Assembly: GCA_031772625.1 (NCBI GenBank)
Contig: CM062816.1
Location: forward strand, 1,669,523,058-1,669,587,057
Origin: Pinus tabuliformis
Lineage: Eukaryota > Streptophyta > Pinopsida > Pinales > Pinaceae
Length of the DNA stretch: 64,000 nt
Direction of reading: 5' to 3'
A program made the translations under genes and the position numbers. Positions 32,311 to 44,071 of the stretch are shown here, one piece after another; positions within the stretch are counted from its first letter, which is position 1; each line of letters begins with the position of its first letter. Below the pieces are notes generated by a model. The model worked only from the letters and a program-made list of their open reading frames with translations, made no database searches and was not told the origin of the DNA.

Positions 32311-33687
32311 GTCTAGACTAGGAGAGACAGCTAGTACTGGGGGAGCTGTAGCCTATGAAGGAGCTACTCCAGAGGTGATGAGCATGGAGACTCCAGTTGC
32401 AGTGCCTACGGCACTAAGGTCGCCTAGGTTGAAGCCGACATCGATTAGGGAAGTCCCCAAACCTAAGAAGGACAAGCAGAAGAAGCCCATGCTGGTGCAC
32501 GAGTCACCGAGGAAGCATGCAGCCACCCAGGCTCAGAAGAGAGACAAACTGAGCGCGAAAGAGAAGGGAAAAGTGGTGGACTTGGAGGCTGAAGAGGGCA
32601 CGGAGGACATAGACACCGAGGAGGTGGTTCCAATATCCATTTTTTTGGATTACATCCCTTTGCGCAAGGGGAAAGTGAAGGTCTCTAAGGACCTAGATGT
32701 AGGAAAATTCCTCCTTAATACACCCCTACTACCAGAGAACATCACTTTTGAAGGTCCACACTTAGCGAGGATTGCCCATCTCAAGCTGGAAGATGGGTAT
32801 TTAGTGGACCAGGAGAGGTTCCCCCACTTGGCAACAGAAATTACATGAAGAGGGTGTTCTATAAAGAATCAAGTGTCACCATGCTGGAGCCGATGGAGTG
32901 GATTCACAAAGTGAATCATTCGAGGTTGCTGAACCTGTTATGGGTACCGCACTACCGCCGCTCCAACATCAAATTGATTGTCACTAAGCAGTTTCTTTGC
33001 CTGGTGCATGATGAATTCTTGTGGTTGAGTGCACTGATCCCTATCACTAATATGTTGATCCATCGTATCACATTGTTTTTGCACTCAGGGTTGAATTCGG
33101 CCAAGGATTTTGGTGGAAAGATAAGCGAGCCTGACCTCGCAGTGAAAATGAAGGATAAATTCAAGCTCAAGAAGAAGCCACGTGGCTACTCTATAACCTC
33201 AATCACTGACCCCATAGTGAAGGTTGCCACGTAGATCCTTGTAGGAAAAGTTATGAGAAAATTCTGCACAGACGAGGTTCCAGCACCAGTGATTTCTTTG
33301 GCTTCCCAGTGCACGGAGGGTGTGCAGTTCAACTAAGTTGGCTACCTTTGTAGTAATTTCATCGTGAACTATCAAGAGGTGTAGGATGAGAGTAAAACAT
33401 TCCACTATTTGTGGTTGTTGCTCTCGATTGTGCTTGTCGCTTCGGATCTACCGGAGGACAGCCAGTTTCCTCCTATGGATAAGTATTTGCTAGAGGCTGC
33501 AAAGTTTGCATCTCTCTCGGCCACAAAAGATGTTGCACAAGTTATAGAGACCAAAGTCTTTTGGGTCCTAATGAAGGTGAGCATTCACATGGCCATCAAA
33601 CAGAAGTTGTGGTTGTCACCAACCGTGTTTGAACAGCTTTTGGGGTACACGGAGTTCAAATTTGACTTCCACCGTGAATACATCTAG
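32311..33687 (+). pseudogene. TE-2 accessory ORF, N-terminal part
   Basis: The ATG at 32311 begins a Ser/Thr/Pro-rich head, then basic patches (PKPKKDKQKK and KRDKLSAKEKGK, about 32455-32575) of nuclear-signal type. An acidic stretch (EAEEGTEDIDTEE) follows, then a globular region. A frameshift near 32845 moves it to frame 1 (32845-33687) with stops at about 33232, 33334 and 33382. Motifs include LLWVPHYRRSNIKLIV and LWLSALIPITNMLIHRITLFLHSGLN. I recognise no enzyme. Similarity to other aORFs here is in layout, not in sequence I can align. Confidence 0.6.
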
Positions 33688-35387
33688 GCGTAGAAGGATC
33701 CACATCAAAAATGATTTGACCTAACCTAACTCACTACAAATGATGCTATTGAGCAGGTTGTCAAGCACTAGCTGACAAATTGGCATTCCCCATCTGATCT
33801 GGATGGAGGGACTAGCAAGTCCGCAAAGAAGAAGAAGAAGGAACCAAACAAGCAGAAGGTTCAGTAGTTGGTTGAGAAGTGGAAAAAAAGGCCGAGGAGA
33901 AGGCCTGGGTGGAAGCAGAGCATGTCGTGAAGCAGTAGGCTGAACAAGAAATGCGTGGCTCTGAGCGTAGGAAAAATTCTCCTTCGCCCCAAACAGAGGA
34001 GGAGGAGTAGTCAAAACAGGGCGGCAGTGGTCAGGAGGAGTAGGAGAGTACTCACTTCCGGGTCAAAAGATACAAAAAACAAGGAAAGGAAGGACCACAG
34101 AAGAATTCAAAGGTGACAAATTCGTAGCTAGATTCGATCAACTTAACAGATGGCGACCTGGACGAGATAGGCGACAAGGTGTGGGATACTACATCAGAAA
34201 TGTTGCAGCAGTTTCAGCAGCAACAACAGTAGGCACTGAGCACCATTCAGAAGGACCTGTGTGAATTGGAGATTTAGAAAAATAGGATCCAGGTAGGCAT
34301 AGGATTGATCAACGTTGCATCAACAAGTTTGGCACCGGGGACAACTTAGGCAGCAAAGATGGTTTGATCACTAGATTCCCGGACAGTCGGATTGCCAAAT
34401 GGATCTTTGAGCGTGGAGGTAGTCGATGACAAGGCCATAGTGAGTTCTTTGAAGAAATAGGCCTCACGTTGGCCGTGCTCACGAATGAGTATCTGCACAC
34501 ATTGCAGGCAGGAGTGATCATAGAATTCAAAGCTCGGGAGCAGAGTGCGCTCAGCCTGATCAGCGAGTATAGAGTGAAAAATAAACATATGTTCACTAAG
34601 AATCCTGCACAAACGAAAATCCAGGCGCATAACGACCAGCTTGTAGTCGCAGTGGTAGAATCCTGCAAAACAATGCCCAAATTGCATATACCAGAGGAAG
34701 CATCATTGGAGGCAAAGATCAGAAAGCTAGTTGCAGGCATGCACAATGCCAAGAAAGAAGTGGCTAGAGTTCAGTTTGAGTTGAACTTGAAGATCACATA
34801 ATTAGAGTTTAAGTCCCAGTCCTCAACTCCGCTAGAGGTAAGGGAACAACGTGAAGCCACTGTGAAGGATGGATTCACAATGGTGGATGTCGCGGTGGTA
34901 GACTGCACTGCGCTTTTCGAGCAGGAAATGGAGGTAGTCACGGCTCTGTAGGAAGATCCCACCCTGTAGGCCTTGAATACAGAAGCTCGTGAACTCCAAC
35001 AATAGTATGATGAAGTAAGGGCAACGACACACAAAGTTGCTGCTGCGCAACACCTTGCTAAGCTGTAGGAGGTGAGGTAGTTGCATATACAGGTGGAAGC
35101 AACACAAAGGAAAGAGGCAGTCCTCAAGGCCAGGTTGGGGCCTTGGTTGGATGAGGCCTACATCATCTTCATCGACATTCAAGATAAATTTGTGAACTTG
35201 CAGAGTATGCAGTAGAAAATATAGCAAGAGAGTGCAAGACTAGCCATAGAGCAGTTGGTGGAACAGATCAAGCAAGCATCCACGTAGAGTGTGGTTGAGG
35301 TAGCAATGGTATGAGTGGAGCTGGGGGATCTTTGCAGTAAGATCTCTGTGCCAACAGAGTGACTCGAGGGCAAGTCACGATCTTTGT
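33688..35387 (+). pseudogene. TE-2 accessory ORF, coiled-coil tail (decayed)
   Basis: Many stops and shifts occur, but the codons remain rich in Lys/Glu/Gln/Ala. Basic patches appear at 33820-33900 and a readable coil at 34469-34801 (for example EFKAREQSALSLISEYRVKNK). Gln-rich codons occur around 34200. The layout matches the coiled-coil tails of the other aORFs. The exact end is unclear. Confidence 0.5.
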
Positions 35388-35397
35388 GTTGGGGGCC
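35387..35397 (+). promoter_or_regulatory. TE-2 polypurine tract
   Basis: The G-rich run GTGTTGGGGGCC ends at 35397, just before the 3' LTR. It is short, so the call is tentative. Confidence 0.5.
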
Positions 35398-36183
35398 TGT
35401 TGGGATGGGCTCCCCTAGGGTCAATTTTGGGGTAAAAGCCCAAGTTTTGTTGTATAAATATGTAAAGTCTCTGCAAATTGTGGTCACAGAGCACGTAGAT
35501 AATTGAAGAGTCGTAAAGGGGTTTACCCTTCTTTTATGTAAGTTGATTTGGCTTGTGAAGATCTACCCATGGTCCGCGAACCATGGGAATGTATAAATAG
35601 GTGTGTCTTATGATTTCTAAGGCAAGTAATGAAGTTTGGTCTATGGGAGAAGTATAAAGAGTTAGCAGAGAAGAGTAGGAAGAAAGGATCTACAACTATG
35701 TGTGCAAAGGCCTAGAGTAGAGTCTACAGCTAAGTGTGCGGACCCTTGTAGCTAAGTGCGCAAGGAAGTCTTGAGTTTGTAAGTAGAACTGAGTATTAAT
35801 AAAGAAGATTGTTGCAGAAATACTTGTGTTTATCTATTTGCTCATGTTTATATAAATGCACCTTATGTTATAATAGGTTTACGAAATAATGATGTATTGA
35901 TGCGCGACTTTACATGTCTTATGTTGTTATATGAATGAAATAATTGTTAACTATTTACGCGAAGATTATCTTGTTGTATGTTGAAGTCATCGAACACTTA
36001 AATTGATCTGGGTCATTACTGGGTTATAAGCAATCTTTGATGCGCTTAAGTAGTGGATTTTCCTATTCAGGGTTCGTGAAAGGTAGTCATAGACCTTCAC
36101 GTAGGTCTAGATGCTGATTAAAGGAAGTTACATCAAGAAGCCTTAAAGGCTTATCGATCTGAGTGAAGGTAGATTTAGGGCAT
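35398..36183 (+). repeat. TE-2 3' LTR, truncated by TE-5
   Basis: It matches 2652-3456 of the 5' LTR, with a TATA box at 35592 and AATAAA at 35798-35803. It stops at GGGCAT (36183) where TE-5 begins. The last 47 bp of this LTR are not found after TE-5. The two LTRs differ at many sites. Confidence 0.9.
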
Positions 36184-37241
36184 TGTTGTGCTATACAACA
36201 ACCCCCCCATTTCAAATTTTTCTTAATCTTATTCTAAGATGCTAAATAGGAAATAGGGTCCCTTTAGTTTGTGAAAAGCAATAAAACCTTTACATAGAAA
36301 TAAATTTCTTCGTTTTTTGCCTTTTAAGTAAAAAGTGCTTCAAAAAACTTTCTAAAAAATCAAACATTGCAAATCGCATTCGCTTAAGGCTAAGGTACAT
36401 TCAATCCAAATATTCATGTTGTGATGCGAAGTTATCGCAAAAATCTCAATCATAGATCTTCTTAAAACAATCCATTGACAAACATTCATGCCATAAAACT
36501 ATCGCATATCGCATATCGTTGATTCCAAAAAATATGTTTTAACGGGTCTTTCAAACTTTGCAATAAGATATGATTTTCTCATTCTGCATACCCCAAAAAC
36601 CAAAAGAAACTAGCCCCGAAACTTGCGATGAGATATATGTCTATCGCATATCGCAATCCCAACAGAAACAAGTGAAGCTCACCACGGGGACGTGTGATAC
36701 GATGTTAATAATAATAAAGTGTTTCAATAATAATAAATGGAAAACATGATCCGGGCAAGTTAAATGAGGAATTTCCCAACTCTATATGCCAGGTCATCAC
36801 TTATCGCAATCGCAGAAATTCAAATGACTCTTAGAACATGGCACTTATAACTCCCGACTTGTGATATGTGATTTCACTTTAAATATTAAAATAATATATT
36901 GAAATCGCTCATCGCAAAACTATAAATTTTATGGCACACATTCTAATAGAACCTTGGAAACTTGCGATGCGATCTATTCATTGAGCATTAAAATTTCACA
37001 TTGTTGGTTACAGAAAAACATTAAAAACAGTTATGATTGTGGTCCTTCAAGATTTCATCCTTCGTGTTAATATCAATTTACAATACGAAATATTTCGCAT
37101 CAAATGCTCCTGCTCCGATTTTCGTCTGTACTAATCTCAACACTATCTTTACAAGCTTTAGCTGCTCTGAAATGGTTTAGCCTATCGATGTCCTCTGTTT
37201 CATTTTTGTAGTTTGAATCTGGAAGTATGCAGCTAGCCAAA
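36184..37241 (+). promoter_or_regulatory. TE-5 U3 leader with repeated GCGATATCGC-type words
   Basis: There is no ORF in this 1 kb. After the 17-bp inverted repeat and a C-run (7 C here, 12 at 48181), words such as TTGCGATGCGAT and TATCGCATATCGCA recur on both strands (about 36373, 36424, 36503, 36627, 36645, 36799, 36903, 36962). They precede the aORF and may be promoter elements for it. This is inference from position. Confidence 0.5.
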
Positions 37242-40158
37242 ATGTCAAAGAAAGCTCGAAAGACAAAATTTCCCCCTGCAGTGGTGGAAGGACCGGAAAA
37301 AATTGTGTTGATCTCGGATACTACATGTCAAGATTGTGGGAAAATTTCATGGCAATGCGTATATGATATGTTAGAAATTGAAAATCCAAAGGTAACAGAA
37401 GGACATGCAACAGCTGATGGACCTGCAGAGTCAGAAAACAAACTTGGTGATTTAGTTGACTCTTTTCTTCATTGAATAGCGGTCCGCCCAAAGGTTTTGC
37501 CAAATAATGATATGGTAAAATGGGTAATTGAAAGCATCAATATAACGGAAAGGACGCTCTTCATTGCTGACAGAAGAATGTTTGGATCCTTCAAGCCTGA
37601 AGACTTCAAGAAAATGTATCATTTTCCAGAGCCCCAAAAGTACTACAATAAATCATTCCTTGAAGCTTTCTCAAAGGAAGATCAAATAGAGTCGGACCCC
37701 ATCAAACAATGGAGACACTTCCTTAACAAACACAAGCACGAATCATCCAGTATGTATTCTTTGGACTCCCTAGTGTCTCCATATTGTTATGCTGCCCCAA
37801 TGATGTGTAGACTATTTGGAAGCTCCCATACTACTAAGTTTTCCATTAAAATGGTTCCATTAATAGAAGCAACATTGAACTCTTCTGTGATGGATTGGGC
37901 TAATATCCTATTAGATAAAATGGCCATCCAAATAATTGATTATAGGAAAAACAAGTATGTTTACACCCGAGTTGTCCCCTCATTTTATATGAGTGCCTAT
38001 ATAATCAATACCATTTGTTTCAATTCTGATTTTCCCATAATGGGATGGAAGTGGACTATCCAGGACCCAACCCCTATCCATGTTTACCATAAATTCCTGT
38101 GGAAGACCCAATATAATAAGCGTTTCTACAAAATTTGTCATGGTTTCATCCTACCCATTTATCAGGCCATTTTTAATGGACCAGCTCCTCGGCTATCCAA
38201 GGAGGCCAGTATTGATTTAACTTCAATTGGTAGTTGGTTTGGGGAAGAAATGTTCACATACATTAGGGTTTTTGGTAGCATTACCGACCTGCATGTCCTT
38301 CCTCTTTATGTCCCAGACAAACTATTGGATAGGGAAATATCATATCAGATAGTTGAAAAAAGGGCTACGAAAAATCTCAAAGACGCCAAGAAACAGTTAT
38401 GGTTTGCCTTTCCTGTTCGCTGTGGCATCTATTCATTGCATGACTATAAACATTCCAAAATTGAAGCCAAGAAAACAAAGGGTTTGAACCTAGCTATTAT
38501 TCCCAAAAGACAGTATGACCCGAATAAAGTTGCTTTTAATTTTATTGCTCAGGTAAAGGTTAAACAATTCATCCATGAGGACGATGAATTCGATGACTTA
38601 TTTACATCAGCAGAGACATTCACACAAGAAAGCCACCTAGCAAAAATCAAGCTGGAATCAGAAAAAATGGACCAATTCATTCAATACAGGATGCAAAGGC
38701 TTCAGATAGTACCACTGGACTTATTGAATATTGCACTAGTCATCCAGCAAACAAAGCAAAGCATGGAGCAGGATATAGAGAAAACTTCTGGTGCAGCCGA
38801 GACAAGTGACAAGGCAAGTGAATAGTTAGACACAGATGTCCACATTGATCTGATATTGATCAAAGAATGGGAACAGTTTGATCAACAAATCAAAGGTCAA
38901 AGTGATACCCAAAATGTTATCACACCGGGATCCCCCTTAAGACAACAGCCCATGATTCATGATCCTGTGATTGAAAAACCATCCAGCAAGGACTCAGCTC
39001 TAAAAGAAATCGAGATAATCCCTAAGTATCCTTCATCAGATATTACACTGAGCATTGAGGAAATTCCACCTTTGGATGTGTTTTATATCCCTAAACACAG
39101 AGTTGTAGTCAAAAGGAAAAGGAAAAAGAGAAAGATAGACCAAGCATCAGCAACAATTCCTCAAGGTGAATCCATGAATGTCATTTAGAAAGACTTAGAA
39201 TTCAATCCCTCTAAGGAATTGACCAAATTATCTCAGTTTGCAAGATCGTATACAGCTTCCATGATAGATAAAGCAACCAAAGTTAATCAATTGGTCAAGG
39301 AAAAAGATCAAAAGATTAAACAACTTGAAAAATAGTTAATGGTGGAAAAACAGAGGATTGATCAGCATGCTATTGAAAGACAACAACAGATATCTCAGGA
39401 GTTCGAACAGCTAAAACTGGCACATCATGAAGAGATGAAGTCTAAGGATGAGCAAATAAAGTAGCTACAACTCTCAATGGAACATTTCAAAGACAAACCC
39501 AAAGTTGAAGAGTTTATAAAGGAAGCCTTACAAATAAATAATTTCTTATCTCAACAGCTAACCCAACTCTGCCAAAAGATGTCTTGCATTTATCCATTAC
39601 GTATCAAAACAACGCACTGATAGATCAAGTGGTCAATTCCAGGTTGGAATTCGAGGATGCAGATGAGAAAATCACAGGTTACATCTCTTGGAAAAACACA
39701 GAAAAGGGAAGGGCTGCTAAATTTCTGGTAATTAAAGAATCTCATAAGGAGATATTATTTTCAGAATGAGAGACACAGCTGATCAAAGCAGAAAGAGCTA
39801 CTTCAAGGGCCAGGGCAATGATGAATAATATCATTGAGCTGATAAACGATAACTTACACAGCGCCAATTTAATTTTTAGTGTTCCCCAGAAAACCTTCCA
39901 AAAGCAAAAGTGTTGGAAAAACAATGGAGGAAAGATTTGAATACGAGAGAGGAGCAACTCAAACAATTAAAAAGCCTCATTTTGTATACACATTGGTTCT
40001 ATTTATTCAAACCACATAGCCAACAAATGACAATCAAATGTCTTGCTGATGCAACCAATCGCATGATGCCAGAACTCTCGGATGCAGTATATATAGGTCA
40101 GTTACATGCTAGGATGAGTCATCCACTAGAGATCCAAACTATGCTCGAGATTTGTTAG
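37242..40158 (+). pseudogene. TE-5 accessory ORF, copy 1 (in U3 of the 5' LTR)
   Basis: The ATG at 37242 is shared by all three copies. Originally about 970 codons: a CxxC near the N-terminus (TCQDCGKISW), a globular domain (37497-38700) with WVIESINI, YCYAAPMMCRLFGS and WKWTIQDP, a basic patch KRKRKKRK (about 39112), a coiled coil (39280-39500) and a C-terminal segment with THWFYL and QLHARMSHP (to 40158). Stops lie at 37473, 38823, 39186, 39333 and 39462, with single-base losses near 39605 and 39880. No membrane segment is noticed. The function is unknown. Sitting upstream of the TATA box, it would be expressed from the 3' end of genomic RNA or from its own promoter. Confidence 0.75.
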
Positions 40159-40304
40159 TTAAAGCTGTAGGAGGAATAATAGATGCAATGCATATTTTCA
40201 AAAGTTATCACAATTCTATTTTTATCATGAAATCCTAGATTTTGGGAAAGGTTGTTCCAACCACCCTAAGCACTTTTTACGAACGGTTTGTTTTTTATTT
40301 TTGC

Positions 40305-40339
40305 TATAAAGACCCTTTCATGTCATTTTAGAAAGGGTC
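40305..40339 (+). promoter_or_regulatory. TE-5 LTR TATA box with stem-loop at the expected start site
   Basis: TATAAAG (40305-40311) is followed at once by a perfect 9-bp inverted repeat, GACCCTTTC (40311-40319) and GAAAGGGTC (40331-40339). The second LTR keeps it exactly (TATA at 52289). The stem would span the start of transcription. Confidence 0.7.
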
Positions 40340-41067
40340 ATAAAATTGTATCAAATTAGATTGAAGAAGATAGCATTTCTGCACTTCTTAATTTACTTTT
40401 GTAGAAAATAGGGATCAAGGTTCAAACTTGTTGTAAAGGGATTTCAGGAGGACTTGCAATTTTGTATGTTTTTGAAGTTTTCAGAATAAGAAGAGCGAAC
40501 CAAACTGTTACTTCCGTAAGAGGATTCAAATACATATGGTACTTTTATCAATGTCTTTTGTTTCATGTTATGCAATTAAACAGTCTTTTGATTCGATATT
40601 GTTGTTATATGTGAATGTTCATACAATTCTGCATTATATCACTTTTGAATAAGTTGGAATTGATATTCTAAATACATATGCTAACAATTGATGTTATTAT
40701 AATATGCGATCTGTTTTATATCACTTTGTTTAAAGTGATCATCATTTAGACTTAACTTTTTGTAGCCAAGTGATTGATTTTCATTAGCATTTGATTATCA
40801 GATATCATTATAAATCACATTGATATTATTTTACCCAGGTTATATATAGATCTATTTGTATACTTTCATAAGTTTATTATCCAAAATATCTATCATTTTG
40901 TTATATATATTAAACACCAATTCATCAAAACACATTCTATTGGGAAACTGGTCCCATATTATCTAGTGGGAGCCACCATACCAAACGGAAAAGGAACTAC
41001 ATTAAGGGCTGGACCGGGTGGTTATCCCCAATGTTGGTGCAATGATTCTTGAGGCATAAACATTTTT

Positions 41068-41086
41068 TGGCGCTAGAAGGAGGGCC
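41068..41086 (+). promoter_or_regulatory. TE-5 primer-binding site
   Basis: TGGCGCTAGAAGGAGGGCC lies 5 nt after the LTR end. It begins TGG (pairing with tRNA CCA) and has the look of Tat-group sites. I cannot name the tRNA with certainty. Confidence 0.65.
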
Positions 41087-41512
41087 TAACTATGAATGGC
41101 TAGTAAATCTAAATCTACAGGCCATTCTAAGAATAAACTCCCTCACCATCACCTCCAACTTCTCGTTCGCATTCCAAATCTCCTATGCCGAAGTGAGAAG
41201 TTGAAAAGAAAAATATAGAACCCACTGCTGAAATCCTAAACAAGCCGGACAGTTCTTCTTCTAAACCTCCTGAAGTACAATCTTTGATCCACAAATTGCA
41301 GGGGATTTCAATCTCAAGAAGAGTCTGAGTTATCCCAAGGCAGTGTCACTTCTTAATATATCCCATCACAACCGCTAACTAGAGCACGGAGTTAAAAACT
41401 TGGAATCCCACCAGTTGAATTCCATCTACCAAGTCGTAAAAGGGTTAAGAAGACACCATCAGAATCTAACGGCAAGGTTCTTTCATCATCATCATCCATT
41501 CCATCCATATCA

Positions 41513-43042
41513 TTGCAAGGTCACACACCCACTTCCCAACTCCAGATCATGATTCACACAGGTACAGGAGCTACACCATCCTCTACCCAATCACCTTCAA
41601 CCACTACTTCACTCTCTTCTACTAATATCCCAACAATGGCACAGAATCAACCTCAGCCAAGGCCATGGACCAACCCAGGGGTTGTTAGAATGGCTAGACC
41701 TTTGACCCAATTTCCAGCACATCCAGAAAAATGGTTACCTAAATTTAACCCTGATAATGGCCTGTTAGCTGAAGAACATATAAATAATTTCATGTTGTCC
41801 ATTAATTTGAATGGAGTAGCAGAAGAAGACGCAGTTGTAAGATTATTCCCATATACTCTACAAGGAGCAGCAGGATCATGGTACTTTTCGTTACCATCAG
41901 GCTCTATTAATAGCTGGGATGCTTTTCAAGAGCAATTTTTAACTAAATTTGGAGATGATAGGTCTACAACAACTTTGATAAATGACCTCTCCAATTTGAA
42001 AGCCGAACCAAAAGAACCCATTAAGGACTTCAACTCACGTTTCAATAAGTTATTGAATAAAATACCTACAGTGTCCAAGCCTAGCGAGGAGGTCCGAAAT
42101 GAATGGTACATTTCTGCTCTACCTTCAAACACAGCCATCTTCGTTGATAGAGCTGCCAAACCGACATTAGCAGAAAATATGAAAGAAGAAATATCTATTG
42201 AAAAACTTATCTTGGCCTTAGAAAAGAAAAACGCATTAGAGGAAAGAAAATCCAAGAAAGTAACCTTTAAAGATGAATCAAAGAAGAAAGTAACCAAAGA
42301 TCCATATGACATGGAAGGCCTGCAAAAGGTTCTTAAAACTATTTCTAATGAAATGGTAGAGATTAAAAAGCAGGTCGCTTAATCTTCATCAAAGAGACCA
42401 TTTAGGAATTTTAAAAGAAATCAACCAGTAAATCCTTAGCCTCCAAACATTATATCAAATGTAGAATCTGATTTACATGATGATGATGAAGAAGAATATA
42501 CAGTTTTATCAGCTGAAGAAATAGAGGAAGATGAAACAATTGAATGTCATGGAATGTGGGACTTAATTCTACCCAACTCTAATAATGAAAGTGAACAAGA
42601 AGCCCTACCAGTAAACACCAGAATTAAAAGTATCGTAGAGCCTAATCAGTGAAATCAAAAGAGGAAAAACTCAAATCATGTTACTAAAGAGAAAATTCCC
42701 CCGAAGAAAACTCCAATTTCATCTCCCCAAACAAAACCATCTTCATCCAGTCCTCCATCTTCATCAAAAACTCTAGTAGTTTCAGATTCCATGGATTATA
42801 ACATAGTTGAAGATATGAAGAAGACTCGAGCAAACATTTCTCTTCGTGAACTTAGCAAGCTCAAGCATCAACAAAAGTTGTTTCTTAAGGAATTAAATGC
42901 AGTACCTTCTTCTCCTCTTCCAACTAGTGTATTATCCAAGGTTGCTAGAGGATCAAGTAGGCCACCATGTGATAAGGTGGATTCTCATGATGTTGTTTTA
43001 ATTGGGGTAGATCAAATTCTCATACCCCTCCTTTTTTTTTAA
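41513..43042 (+). pseudogene. TE-5 gag
   Basis: Frame 2. The likely start is ATG 41636, with open frame upstream to 41513. The capsid domain (41680-42180) shows FNPDNGLLAEEHINNF, LFPYTLQGAAGSWYFSL, WDAFQEQFLTKFG and IKDFNSRFNKLL, typical of plant Ty3 Gag. A Lys-rich segment follows, then stops at 42380, 42437 and 42650, an acidic stretch (42470-42540) and Ser/Pro-rich codons. No CCHC knuckle is present. The frame ends at a run of T (43030-43040) that shifts it relative to protease. Confidence 0.88.
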
Positions 43043-43545
43043 CTTATGAGATATACAATAGAAATTTGCATAACTGCTTGATTGATTCAGAGGCTTCATC
43101 AAATATAATGCCAGCATCAGTTTGCTCCAAATTAAATATTGAACCTCAGAAGTCTGCATTTCATATTGTCCAATTGGATCTAACTAAGGTTCAAGTTTTA
43201 GGAGAAATAAATTCGGTTACTATTATACTATCTGTTGATCCAAGGGTGTTCAAATAATTGATATATTGATTGCTGACATCCTTGAGTTTTATGGTTTAAT
43301 TCTCAGCAAAGATTGTTCTAAAAAAGCTTCATGCTTATATTTCAACTGACTGGTCTCACATGTGGCTTCCTTATAATGGAAAGCCAAATCAAATTAGAAT
43401 TGACCACGAAAAACACCTGACTCACACAGTAACAGAATTTGAAGAAGAAAATGAACCAGTAGCCTTCAATAATAATATTCTTGGAAACTATTCGGCCGAA
43501 TCATTTTTCGAGAACTTCAATGCTCAACAATCACCTTTTTAGTTA
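43043..43545 (+). pseudogene. TE-5 aspartic protease
   Basis: Frame 1. The active site reads LIDSEASSNIMP (about 43075-43110); the Gly after Ser is replaced by Glu, which should inactivate it. A KLNI motif and a hydrophobic strand follow, then a stop at 43255. A further segment (43360-43542) carries the acidic linker toward aRNH. Confidence 0.75.
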
Positions 43546-43599
43546 GTAATGTCACATCACATGTTGAGAATTTTTCACAGACCAATACTTCTAAGTGTG

Positions 43600-44071
43600 T
43601 TAATGTTGTAGATAAACCTATAGATAAGCTTTTATTTTGGTCCTTGTATTTCGATGGATCTAAATCTAATAATGGTGCAGGAGCAGGATGTATTCTAGTT
43701 AGTCCTGAAGGAGAAAAGACAATCTTATCATGCATGTTAGAATTTGAGTGTACCAATAATACTGCAGAATATAATCCTTGATTCAAGGTCTTTATAAAGC
43801 AATAAGTCTTAATGTGAAATATATTAAAGTGTTTGGTGATTCTGAAATAGTGATAAAACAAGTAAGAAATACTATTCATTGTATTTCAGGAAACCTCAAA
43901 CATTATCAATCACTCACTCAAGATCTTATTTCTCATTTTTTGGAATTTGATATCTCTCCTATTCCCATATCACAAAATGCAGTAGCAGATATCCTGGCTA
44001 ATGTGGCTTCTAAGCTCCTTCCATCTGAGGATTATAGTCCAAAGAGATTTTCTATTGACTTAATTTTTTGA
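43600..44071 (+). pseudogene. TE-5 archaeal-type RNase H (aRNH), upstream of RT
   Basis: YFDGSKSNNGAG (Asp at 43653), NTAEYN (Glu, about 43760), VFGDSEIVIKQV (Asp) and AVADILANVAS (last Asp) keep all four catalytic acids. One frameshift near 43780 (frame 3 to frame 2) and a stop at its join interrupt it. The domain sits between protease and RT, as in TE-1, whereas the element's ordinary RNase H after RT lacks its acids. It probably supplied the RNase H activity. Confidence 0.85.

Larger units (their letters stand above)
2652..36183 (+). mobile_element. TE-2: Ty3/gypsy element with accessory ORF, split by TE-3
   Basis: The element is bounded by related LTRs at 2652-3503 and 35398-36183, both starting TGTTGGGATGG. 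Between them lie gag (3581-5870), protease (to 6320), then after the TE-3 insertion the linker, RT, RNase H, integrase and an aORF. Removing TE-3 and one GGTAG copy restores the reading frame across the split. About 11.8 kb belongs to TE-2 itself. Many stops and a frameshift make it defective, and the LTRs differ visibly, so it is older than TE-3 and TE-4. TE-5 truncates its 3' LTR. Confidence 0.88.
36184..41062 (+). repeat. TE-5 5' LTR (4.9 kb)
   Basis: It begins TGTTGTGC and ends ATAAACA (TGTT/AACA ends). U3 is about 4.1 kb and contains the aORF (37242-40158). The TATA box is at 40305, and the remainder is R and U5 with stem-loops at 40720-40739 (ATCACTTT/AAAGTGAT) and 40941-40956. Bases 40667-41062 have no partner in the second copy because that copy is truncated. 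Confidence 0.75.

Noticed and set aside
36184..40666. Treating the repeated TE-5 block as an independent non-autonomous element
   Set aside because: The left copy ends next to a primer-binding site and the two copies flank one gag-pol in the expected orientation, so an LTR pair is simpler. The missing purine tract keeps the alternative alive.
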